Below, one piece after another: positions 1 to 5,957 of a stretch of 7,177 nucleotides of DNA. Positions within the stretch are counted from its first letter, which is position 1. Each line of letters opens with the position of its first letter. This DNA comes from Bacillota bacterium. Lineage in GTDB: Bacteria; Bacillota; Clostridia; Acetivibrionales; DSM-1351. The position numbers and the translations under genes were made by a program. A model generated the notes under the pieces. It saw only the letters and a list, made by a program, of their open reading frames with translations, did not search any database and was not told the DNA's origin. The stretch covers positions 1 through 7,177 of the forward strand of contig JAEYWA010000100.1 of the NCBI GenBank assembly GCA_023431385.1, given 5' to 3'.

Positions 1-329
1 ATGCAGACGAAGAGGTTTTTAAGAAAATAAAGGAATACTTGTATGATAATCCGGGTGCAACATTATCACAGGTTGCTATGGATTGTGATGTAAGTGTGGA
101 AAAAATCAAGATGTTTTTAAAGGAAGGCCGTCTTGAGATAACTGAAGGAGCAAATATAATCCTTGAGTGTGAGAAATGCGGAAAATCCATAAGAACCGGC
201 AGATTCTGCAATGACTGTCAAAATCAGCTTCATAATGACATCTCAGGAACTATAGCAAGGCAGGATAGGGAGCCTGAGGTTAAAAAGCAGACTGGAGTTG
301 GTATGAGATATCTGAACAAAAATTTCTAA
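1..329 (+). CDS. yvyF: YvyF-like flagellar operon protein (TIGR03826 type), 5'-truncated by the window edge
   Basis: The frame is open from the first base (first whole codon at 3), so the gene starts outside the window; the TTG at 39 is internal. The visible 108 residues hold a helix-turn-helix-like stretch beginning 'NPGATLSQVAMDCDVSVEKI' and then a zinc-ribbon half, CEKCGKSIRTGRFCNDC, whose two CxxC pairs are encoded at 168-179 and 207-218. The N-terminal CxxC half usual in this family would lie upstream. In B. subtilis the homologue sits between comFC and flgM, and the same position next to flgM here supports the call. The biochemical role of the family is not well defined: it is linked to flagellar gene regulation by context and by its MerR-like/zinc-finger look. 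The C-terminal tail is charged and ends 'MRYLNKNF'. A terminator follows 57 nt after the stop, so it seems to close an upstream operon rather than lead into flgM. Confidence 0.85.
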   Translation, partial: ADEEVFKKIKEYLYDNPGATLSQVAMDCDVSVEKIKMFLKEGRLEITEGANIILECEKCGKSIRTGRFCNDCQNQLHNDISGTIARQDREPEVKKQTGVGMRYLNKNF

Positions 330-385
330 AACAAGAATTTTGAATATTTATTGTATTTCAAGTTATATAAAGCATATTTATCAGT

Positions 386-417
386 AAAAAAAACGAGGGA
401 GATTCCCTCGTTTTTTT
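386..417 (+). terminator. Rho-independent terminator after the yvyF-like gene
   Basis: A perfect 7-bp GC-rich stem, CGAGGGA (394-400) with TCCCTCG (404-410), closes on a 3-nt GAT loop. It is flanked by eight A (386-393) and seven T (411-417), which extend the pairing to 14 bp. The T run gives termination on the + strand. Because the A run mirrors it, the element should also work on the - strand, although no convergent gene is visible. It separates the yvyF-like gene from flgM, implying that flgM is transcribed from its own promoter. Confidence 0.93.
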
Positions 418-568
418 AATATATATAAAGGTAATTTTCTATTGTACATAAAAGCAAATAAATTTAACTGTATATAAGATATAAGAATTTAATTCAACTG
501 AATAGCACAAATATGAGACCAGAATAAAACACGATGTGGTATGTGGAGGAATGCATACCTTATAGGTG

Positions 569-727
569 GTGTATCCTCTTGTATCAGATCGAGAAAGACT
601 GAGCAAACAGCTTGGTGTAGAGCTTGTATACATTGAAGAGAGTAGTGAGACTTATCTATCAGATGTGAGACAGATGATTGAAGAGTTATGTGAACGAATG
701 GTTCGACACGTATACTCCCCCCTATAA
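569..727 (+). pseudogene. Possible remnant of a serine recombinase (IS607-type TnpA) C-terminus
   Basis: A 52-codon open stretch ends in TAA at 725-727 and is blocked upstream in frame by TAG at 563-565. It has no plausible ribosome binding site or start. Its protein-like run contains 'LGVELVYIEESSE' followed by 'YLSDVRQMIEELCERM'. By eye this resembles the end of IS607-family resolvases, where a 'GVEhVhI' strand is followed by an acidic 'LhxDhhxIhxxFCxRhY' helix. The middle segment expected after the 'DRxRL' motif looks about 8-10 residues too short, and no tnpB partner follows. This is pattern memory without alignment, so the identity is tentative; it could equally be a chance open frame or the tail of another decayed gene. 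Confidence 0.25.
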
Positions 728-844
728 GTTAGTATTTATAAGCCCTATGGGGATTGCAATGTAAATTATTTCCTGATTTCCGGCCTTAAAAGCCCCAATA
801 GAAGCTAATTTTAATTCTTTCCATTATTTATTAAAAAGGAATAC

Positions 845-871
845 TAAATATATTTTGCAAATTGACGATAA
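845..871 (+). promoter_or_regulatory. Sigma-28 (SigD/FliA) promoter of flgM
   Basis: TAAA (845-848), then exactly 15 nt, then GACGATAA (864-871). The flagellar sigma-28 consensus is TAAA-N15-GCCGATAA, so all 12 consensus bases but one match with ideal spacing. Transcription should begin near 877-880, giving a leader of about 50 nt before the flgM start. It lies directly upstream of the gene for the sigma-28 inhibitor, the classic autoregulatory position. No other site of this quality was found between genes in the window. Confidence 0.88.
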
Positions 872-915
872 TAAATATAGTAGAATTAGTCTAGGTATTA
901 TGCAATTTGGAAAGT

Positions 916-921
916 AGGTGG
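916..921 (+). promoter_or_regulatory. Ribosome binding site that fixes the flgM start
   Basis: AGGTGG lies 5 nt before the GTG at 927. It overlaps the in-frame GTG at 918, which has only a weaker GGAAAG upstream at very short distance. The spacing therefore favours 927. Confidence 0.7.
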
Positions 922-926
922 TAACG

Positions 927-1214
927 GTGAAAATCACAGGCGATATTTATAATGTATCAAAGGTCTATGATTCAAAAGGATCTGTTGGTAAAGTTAATAA
1001 AACCAGTGCTGTGGCTCCCAAAAAGGATGTTGTATCCATATCCAGCAATGCTATGGATTATCAGACGGTAGCCAAAGCTCTTAGAGATGTTCCTGATGTC
1101 AGGCAAAACAAGGTTGACGAACTTTCCGAAGTATACAGGTCGGGAAATTATAATGTAAGCGGACAGGAAATTATTGAAAAACTCGGGAAATCAGTGTTGG
1201 ACACAAAAGCTTAA
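927..1214 (+). CDS. flgM: FlgM, anti-sigma-28 factor
   Basis: This 95-residue protein binds the flagellar sigma factor (SigD/FliA) and keeps late genes off until it is secreted through the completed hook-basal body. I chose GTG 927 over the longer GTG 918: it has the well-spaced AGGTGG site and gives the 'MKI' N-terminus typical of FlgM proteins, including B. subtilis FlgM (88 aa). Visible family features are the 'KKDVVSISSNA' segment (about residues 32-42), 'ALRDVPDVRQNKVDEL' (about 51-66) and 'SGNYNVSGQEIIEKL' (about 72-86), which together make the sigma-binding C-terminal half. The N-terminal third is polar and presumably disordered, as is normal for an exported FlgM. A sigma-28 promoter lies upstream, giving a feedback loop. 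flgN follows after 73 nt with no terminator. Confidence 0.93.
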   Translation: MKITGDIYNVSKVYDSKGSVGKVNKTSAVAPKKDVVSISSNAMDYQTVAKALRDVPDVRQNKVDELSEVYRSGNYNVSGQEIIEKLGKSVLDTKA

Positions 1215-1287
1215 AAGTTTGACAGATAACAAGAGATAAAGAGTTTGGCCTAATGTGAGATGCGCAAATGTTCGGGGGTGTAATTAA

Positions 1288-1788
1288 ATGGAGGCGGAAT
1301 TAGTCAGACAACTGGTCAATATATTAAGTCAGGAAAATGATATATATGATACACTCTTCAAGATATCCAACAATAAAAAGGAATTAATTATTGGTGGAAA
1401 GGTAAATGAGCTAGAGAATATTGTTAAGATAGAACAGTCTCTGGTTATAAAAATTTCAAAGCTGGAAGACGAAAGAGAAAAAGTCGTCGGAGAATTGTGC
1501 TCGTTATTAGGTCAAAAACCTGAGGATGTTACAATTTCATGGCTGACAACCAAACTTGGGGCAGAAGAAGCGTCCCAGTTGAAGGTTTGTCAGGAAAAAA
1601 TGGTTAAAAAGATTAATGAACTCAAAGATAATAATGAACTTAATTCAAAGCTTATTAAAAATTCTCTTGATTACATTGATTTTTCTATAAATATGATGAC
1701 TAGTATCGATACTGTATCAAATAATTACGGTATGACCGGTCAATCTGGAGATACAAAGAAAAGAAATCTTTTTGATATGAAGCTTTAA
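1288..1788 (+). CDS. flgN: FlgN, export chaperone for FlgK and FlgL
   Basis: This cytoplasmic chaperone binds the C-terminal helices of the hook-associated proteins and delivers them to the flagellar type III export gate. The 166 residues are almost all amphipathic helix with heptad-like spacing and many K/E, matching the long antiparallel coiled-coil of the FlgN family (PF05130). The protein opens 'MEAELVRQLVNILSQE', which is typical. A polar linker after about residue 147 leads to a short 'NLFDMKL' end like that of other Firmicute FlgN proteins. One cysteine lies in each half (C71, C101). The ATG has a GGGGGTG site 7 nt upstream (1274-1280). Sequence conservation in this family is low, so position between flgM and flgK is an important part of the assignment. 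Confidence 0.9.
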   Translation: MEAELVRQLVNILSQENDIYDTLFKISNNKKELIIGGKVNELENIVKIEQSLVIKISKLEDEREKVVGELCSLLGQKPEDVTISWLTTKLGAEEASQLKVCQEKMVKKINELKDNNELNSKLIKNSLDYIDFSINMMTSIDTVSNNYGMTGQSGDTKKRNLFDMKL

Positions 1789-1853
1789 TATTATAAAACC
1801 TTTTATATGTTATTAATACGTTTTAAAAGCGATTTCTGTTAGGGGGACAGTGC

Positions 1854-4010
1854 ATGGCTGTAGGGTTTTCAAGTTATAATATTGCTCAATCCGGGCTCAT
1901 GGTTAGTGAAAGGGGACTAGCCGTTACAGGACACAATTTGTCCAATGTTAATACAACAGGATATGTGCGCCAGCAGGCCATGATCGAATCCAGCCCATAT
2001 ATAAATGAATACGGTAAGGGCGGTAGACTGTTCCAGTATGGATTGGGTGCAGATATCCAGGAAACCAGGCAGATAAGGCATACCTTCCTTGATAATATTT
2101 ACAGAAGGGAAAATACCTCTCTGGGCTATTGGGAAACAAGAGGGAAGGCTTTTGGAGACGTTGAGGCTATTTTAAACGACCCTATGGAAGATGGTGGTCT
2201 CCAGGAGGTAATGAATCAGTTCTGGGATTCCTGGCAGGAACTATCCAAGAACCCTGAGAGCTTGACAACCAGAGCCCTTGTCAGACAGAGAGGACAGGCA
2301 TTGGTATATCACTTCAATCATATCGGTCAGCAGTTGGACAAGCTGCAAAATGATCTTAATTCAGAAATAAAGGTGCGCGTTGGTGAGGTAAATGAAATAA
2401 CCAGCCAGCTTGCAGCACTTAACTATAGTATAGCCAGTCAGGAAGTCAATGGTGACAGTGCAAATGACTACAGAGATCAAAGAAACCTTTTGCTTGACAG
2501 GCTGTCAAAGCTCTGTAATGCTGAACCACTTGAAATGCAGGATGGACAGGTTGATGTTACTCTTGGCGGATACTACCTGGTCCAAAAAGGTATATCAACA
2601 AATCTGTATGTCGAAGCCAATGCCAAGAATGGAAATTACTATTATCCGATGTTGGCTGGAACTAAAACTGAAGTTAGTATAAAAGGCGGCATACTAAAGG
2701 GGTTACTGGAGTCCAGAGGTGAGGTCCCTGGTATAAAGGGTACCTACGAAAATGGAAATCCTAAGGAGAAGGTGGATATTACCTTTGCCATAGATACATC
2801 GGCCGGAACAGGCGCAGATTATCTTGCACAGCTTCAGACCACAATATCAAATTATATTAAAGATTTAAAAAATTCAGGAACAGATTTTAATTTGAGATTC
2901 GTATCAATGGGAGGCTCCTCAAGTGTCTTCAGATCCGATATGGTTCTTACTCAGGACAGCGTTGTAAACTTGGAAAATCCGACAGGTATACCTGATCCGG
3001 CTTACCCGACCTATGCGGAATTGGTTTCATTTATATCGGAAACTCCGGATACAGACGGAAATCTGAGCGAACTGGTCACTAGTCTGGAGAACATACAGAC
3101 AGCAAATGGCTTCAGAGAGGATGCAGCTAAAGTATTATATGTTATCTCAAACAAGAGTATAAATGGGAACAGCGGTACCGAAGCTACTCCTGAGAATGTT
3201 GCCGACTATATAAACAGACTGAATAAGCTGGGAATTAAGACTTCAATTATAACTGAAAGACAATACTTCAAAGAGGGTCAGACTCCAACAGAACTGGGTT
3301 GGAATACGGTAGCCTCGGGAACAAAAGGAACAGTTCTTGAAATAGGAGATACAGATGAGGATTTCAACGGTCTGTACCAACAAATAAACAGCAATACAAG
3401 AAAAGCTGTTGCTGCAGCTATGGGCAATATACCTATATCAAAGAATATAGTATCTGATGTAAAAATAAAACTTAATGCTATGGTAAACAGCATAACTAGA
3501 GAAATTAATTATCTCCAGACGACCGGATTTACCTTGGACGGAAAGCCGGGTGTAAATTTCTTTGCCGCCATAGATGGAAAATATCCCATGCAGATAGGTA
3601 ACCTTAGGCTGAGTGATGAATTATTAAGTGATAAGGGATTAAATAATATCACAGCTTCTTCATCTACAGCGAAGGGTGATAACTCTATTGCATTGGAAAT
3701 TGCAAATCTGAGGGATACAGACTTAATGGAGGATAGTGCGGGAGATGTTACAGTTGATGAATTTTACAGGGCTATCATACTTGATATTGGTAATGGCGGG
3801 TCAGAGGCAATCAAAATAAGCGAAAGTCAGCAAACCCTTGTTCAATCTGCCGATGGGCAGAGAACTGCTATTTCAGGTGTATCTATGGATGAAGAAATGG
3901 CTAATATGATGAAATTCAAGTTTGCATATGATGCTTCTGCCAGAGTTCTTAATATTATAGACTCCATGATAGAAAACGTAGTTATGACTATGGGCAAAGT
4001 CGGCAGGTAG
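1854..4010 (+). CDS. flgK: FlgK paralogue 1, hook-filament junction protein with an inserted VWA-like domain
   Basis: FlgK (HAP1) forms the first of two rings joining the hook to the filament. The ends are standard: the N-terminal helix has 'GHNLSNVNTTGYVRQQ' (27-42), then 'SANDYRDQRNLLLDRLS' (202-218) and 'GGILKGLLESR' (278-288), and the C-terminus has 'ISGVSMDEEMANMMKF' (673-688). At 718 residues it is well above the roughly 500-600 usual. The excess is a block at about 307-515 that reads as a VWA fold (separate entry). It lies between the 'GLLESR' segment and the returning helix 'KLNAMVNSITREINYL' (about 539-554). The extreme C-terminus departs from the family: 'KFKFAYDASARVLN' replaces the usual 'KFQxxYxAxAR', and the end reads 'VVMTMGKVGR' rather than 'DTLIN'. 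The ATG has AGGGGG 7 nt upstream (1841-1846). It is followed after 128 nt by a second, ordinary flgK. No frameshift is seen; the insert is in frame and intact. Confidence 0.93.
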   Translation: MAVGFSSYNIAQSGLMVSERGLAVTGHNLSNVNTTGYVRQQAMIESSPYINEYGKGGRLFQYGLGADIQETRQIRHTFLDNIYRRENTSLGYWETRGKAFGDVEAILNDPMEDGGLQEVMNQFWDSWQELSKNPESLTTRALVRQRGQALVYHFNHIGQQLDKLQNDLNSEIKVRVGEVNEITSQLAALNYSIASQEVNGDSANDYRDQRNLLLDRLSKLCNAEPLEMQDGQVDVTLGGYYLVQKGISTNLYVEANAKNGNYYYPMLAGTKTEVSIKGGILKGLLESRGEVPGIKGTYENGNPKEKVDITFAIDTSAGTGADYLAQLQTTISNYIKDLKNSGTDFNLRFVSMGGSSSVFRSDMVLTQDSVVNLENPTGIPDPAYPTYAELVSFISETPDTDGNLSELVTSLENIQTANGFREDAAKVLYVISNKSINGNSGTEATPENVADYINRLNKLGIKTSIITERQYFKEGQTPTELGWNTVASGTKGTVLEIGDTDEDFNGLYQQINSNTRKAVAAAMGNIPISKNIVSDVKIKLNAMVNSITREINYLQTTGFTLDGKPGVNFFAAIDGKYPMQIGNLRLSDELLSDKGLNNITASSSTAKGDNSIALEIANLRDTDLMEDSAGDVTVDEFYRAIILDIGNGGSEAIKISESQQTLVQSADGQRTAISGVSMDEEMANMMKFKFAYDASARVLNIIDSMIENVVMTMGKVGR
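2772..3398 (+). other. Von Willebrand factor A-like domain encoded inside flgK1
   Basis: Residues about 307-515 of FlgK1 follow the VWA order of alternating strands and helices. Strand 1 is 'VDITFAIDTSAG', followed by a long helix 'YLAQLQTTISNYIKDLKN' and strand 'DFNLRFVSMGG'. After a loop region comes helix 'GNLSELVTSLENIQ', then 'FREDAAKVLYVIS', the equivalent of the 'R..A.KVhhhhTDG' strand. Helix 'VADYINRLNKLGIKTSIIT' is next, and the end 'GTVLEIGDTDEDFNGLYQQI' resembles the typical 'G....h.d..dF..l...I' close of VWA domains. The metal site (MIDAS) is incomplete: DxSxS is DTSAG, and the usual TDG is SNK. In FlgK this region is the surface-facing part of the junction, so the domain should point outward. 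Family assignment is by pattern, not by a profile search. Confidence 0.72.
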
Positions 4011-4137
4011 TTCTTAAATTAAGTTATTTAAGTATTAACATAAAGATTCATTATTATGATAGAAGCAATTGATTTTAATGGTTATTTGTTGTTTTATACT
4101 AGATACATTTCAGCATCAGAACAATTACTAAAAGAAT

Positions 4138-4143
4138 AGGTGA
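4138..4143 (+). promoter_or_regulatory. Ribosome binding site that fixes the flgK2 start
   Basis: AGGTGA lies 5 nt before the ATG at 4149. The longer in-frame alternative, GTG 4140, falls inside this site and has no purine-rich site of its own, so 4149 is preferred. Confidence 0.8.
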
Positions 4144-4148
4144 GAGAT

Positions 4149-5807
4149 ATGAGACAAAGCTTTTTTGGTTTTAATATAGCGTTAAGCGGGCTGTATACGG
4201 CACAGAAAAATTTGAACACCGTAAGCCATAATATAACCAATGCCACAACACCGGGTTACTCCAGACAACAGAATGTCCAAGTTGCGTCAAGACCTATTTC
4301 AGTTTTGGACGGGACCGGTATGGTTGGCACAGGTTCCGAAGTTAAAACCGTTGAGCGTATCAGAGATGAGTATCTTGATTTTAAATACTGGAGTGAAAAC
4401 ATAGCCCACGGTGAATGGAGCAAAAAGGCTGAGCTGCTCTCAGAACTTGAAGCTACATTTAATGAACCCTCAAAAAGCGGTTTTGTAACCATAATGAATG
4501 AATTTTTCAATGCATACCAGGAGTTATCCAAAGACCCATCAAGTCCTTCCGTTCGTGCGCTGGTCAGGGAAAAAGGTTTTACTATGGCCAACTACTTTAA
4601 CAATACAGCCACACACTTTGAGAAGCTGCAGGAAGATATCAATGATATGGTCAGAATCAGTGTTGATCAAATTAATTCATTAGCTTCTCAAATTCAGCAA
4701 TTAAACAAGCAGATATATAATTTTGAAATACAAGGTCAGTCGGCAAATGATTTGAGAGATTCAAGAACTCTGCTTGTGGATAAGCTTTCCAAAATGATAA
4801 ATATTCAAGCCACGGAAATTAGCTATGGAAAGCTTCCGAATGGCTCAGATGATATACATTTCCAGGTTAATGTGGGAGGAAAATCACTGGTAGACCACTT
4901 TAATATAAGTAAATTAAAGATTGAACAGCGCAAAACCAAATTAAATGAAGAAGATACCGGTAATCTCTATGAAGTGAAATGGGAGGACGGAAATTCCCTC
5001 AGTGTAACCGGCGGAGAGTTGAAGGGACTGTTGGATGTACGAGACGGTAAGGATGGAGCTTTAGGAGTTGACGCCACAAAAAAAAGTCCTATTTACAAAG
5101 GCATCCCTTATTACCAGATGAAATTAAACGAATTCGTTAGAACCTTTGCAATGGCCTTCAATGAGGGTTATATGCCGAATTCTGATGGCATATTGTCACA
5201 TACAGCAGGAACCGGTCATGTGGAAGGATATGGTTATGATGCTGATATTACAGGTCCGGGACTTGCACCTGAGAAAATAAGGTTTTTTACAATGTTCGGC
5301 GACGGCAACACAGCTATATCCGGCAGCAAGTTGATTGAAGGGGCAGGGACAGCATTAAATGCCAACAATGTAAATGAAGACATAGTAAAAAAATATCAGA
5401 ATATTACTGCTAAAAACTTTACCGTAAGCAGTGATGTAATGAATAATATTGACACTATTGCAACGTCCAATGTGAGGGGCGAAAACGGTAATATCAATCT
5501 TCTTAACAAAATAATGGAGCTTAGATCAAACCAAAGCCTTTTTTATGAAGGTGCACCCGAGGACTTTATGAAATCGCTGGTGGCAGGTTTGGGTATAGAC
5601 TCCCAGCAGGCAACCCGCTTTAAGAGCAGTCAGGAGACAATAGTTGCTCAGGTTGATAACAGAAGAATGTCAGTATCCGGAGTTGAGCTTAATGAGGAAA
5701 TGACAAACATGGTGAAATTCCAGCAGTCCTATAATGCAGCAGCAAGGATGATAACCACTATGTCGGAAATCTACGACACATTGATAAACAGGTTGGGAGT
5801 AGGATAA
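4149..5807 (+). CDS. flgK: FlgK paralogue 2, hook-filament junction protein of ordinary architecture
   Basis: A second hook-associated protein 1. It is 552 residues from ATG 4149, close to the usual FlgK size, and starts 'MRQSFFGFNIALSGLY', a standard FlgK opening. Family signatures in order are 'VSHNITNATTPGYSRQQ' (25-41), 'SANDLRDSRTLLVDKLS' (198-214), 'GGELKGLLDVRDG' (288-300), the return helix 'YQMKLNEFVRTFAMAFNEGY' (322-341), and C-terminal 'VSGVELNEEMTNMVKFQQSY' (509-528) with 'IYDTLINRLG' near the end. It has no VWA insert. Its termini fit the family better than those of the upstream paralogue, so this is probably the functional equivalent of the single FlgK in other species. It lies 128 nt after flgK1, with no terminator between them and no convincing promoter in the gap. 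FlgL follows after 150 nt. Confidence 0.95.
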   Translation: MRQSFFGFNIALSGLYTAQKNLNTVSHNITNATTPGYSRQQNVQVASRPISVLDGTGMVGTGSEVKTVERIRDEYLDFKYWSENIAHGEWSKKAELLSELEATFNEPSKSGFVTIMNEFFNAYQELSKDPSSPSVRALVREKGFTMANYFNNTATHFEKLQEDINDMVRISVDQINSLASQIQQLNKQIYNFEIQGQSANDLRDSRTLLVDKLSKMINIQATEISYGKLPNGSDDIHFQVNVGGKSLVDHFNISKLKIEQRKTKLNEEDTGNLYEVKWEDGNSLSVTGGELKGLLDVRDGKDGALGVDATKKSPIYKGIPYYQMKLNEFVRTFAMAFNEGYMPNSDGILSHTAGTGHVEGYGYDADITGPGLAPEKIRFFTMFGDGNTAISGSKLIEGAGTALNANNVNEDIVKKYQNITAKNFTVSSDVMNNIDTIATSNVRGENGNINLLNKIMELRSNQSLFYEGAPEDFMKSLVAGLGIDSQQATRFKSSQETIVAQVDNRRMSVSGVELNEEMTNMVKFQQSYNAAARMITTMSEIYDTLINRLGVG

Positions 5808-5813
5808 TTTAAA

Positions 5814-5880
5814 CGATAATAACAGACAATGTTAGCAAGTAATTTACCATATCAGGGCATTTATATTAACATTATTATCG
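5814..5880. repeat. Bulged AT-rich inverted repeat between flgK2 and flgL
   Basis: CGATAATA (5814-5821) is complementary to TATTATCG (5873-5880). After a 7-nt bulge, ATGTTA (5829-5834) pairs with TAACAT (5867-5872). The enclosed loop is about 32 nt. It begins just 7 nt after the flgK2 stop. No T run follows, so it is not a standard terminator; it could be an mRNA 3'-end/processing structure or chance in AT-rich DNA. Confidence 0.35.
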
Positions 5881-5957
5881 AGACAAGTGATTAAGATTAA
5901 TAGTTACTATAATAACATAATAAGTGGATTATGAAACACACACCCGGAGGATCATAT

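Larger units (their letters stand above)
330..917. other. 588-nt AT-rich gap between the yvyF-like gene and flgM
   Basis: No intact gene is supported here. In order the gap holds the terminator at 386-417; a very AT-rich stretch at about 418-540 in which no recognisable site was found; a short open stretch that may be a decayed recombinase tail (569-727); a bulged inverted repeat (745-801); and the sigma-28 promoter (845-871) just before flgM. In B. subtilis these two genes lie close together, so the gap itself suggests an insertion followed by decay. A 64-codon open frame on the - strand at 439-633 is low-complexity, has no family resemblance and is not called. Confidence 0.7.

Noticed and set aside
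439..633. 64-codon open frame on the - strand in the yvyF-flgM gap
   Set aside because: It is low-complexity (rich in S, T, C, Y), has no family resemblance and lies in AT-rich DNA antisense to the possible recombinase remnant.
1219..1247. TTGACA at 1219-1224 as a sigma-A promoter for flgN
   Set aside because: The position 17 nt downstream is AGTTTG (1242-1247), not a -10 hexamer, and no better match occurs within one or two bases.
1794..1830. TAAAAC/GTTTTA repeat after flgN as a terminator
   Set aside because: Only six AT-rich pairs with a long loop and no T run; flgK1 follows closely and appears co-transcribed.
2449..2682. 77-codon open frame on the + strand inside flgK1
   Set aside because: It lies wholly within flgK1 in another frame, and the flgK1 frame carries clear FlgK motifs throughout this stretch.
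4069..4101. TTGATT ... TATACT as a sigma-A promoter before flgK2
   Set aside because: The spacing between the two hexamers is about 20 nt, outside the normal 16-18, and both are easily found by chance in this AT-rich gap.
4256..4591. 111-codon open frame on the - strand inside flgK2
   Set aside because: It is antisense to the conserved N-terminal part of flgK2, has no ribosome binding site or recognisable product, and is explained by the coding bias of flgK2.
5812..5819. AACGATAA after flgK2 as a sigma-28 -10 element
   Set aside because: It has two mismatches, and the nearest TAAA upstream (5785-5788) is 23 nt away instead of 15.
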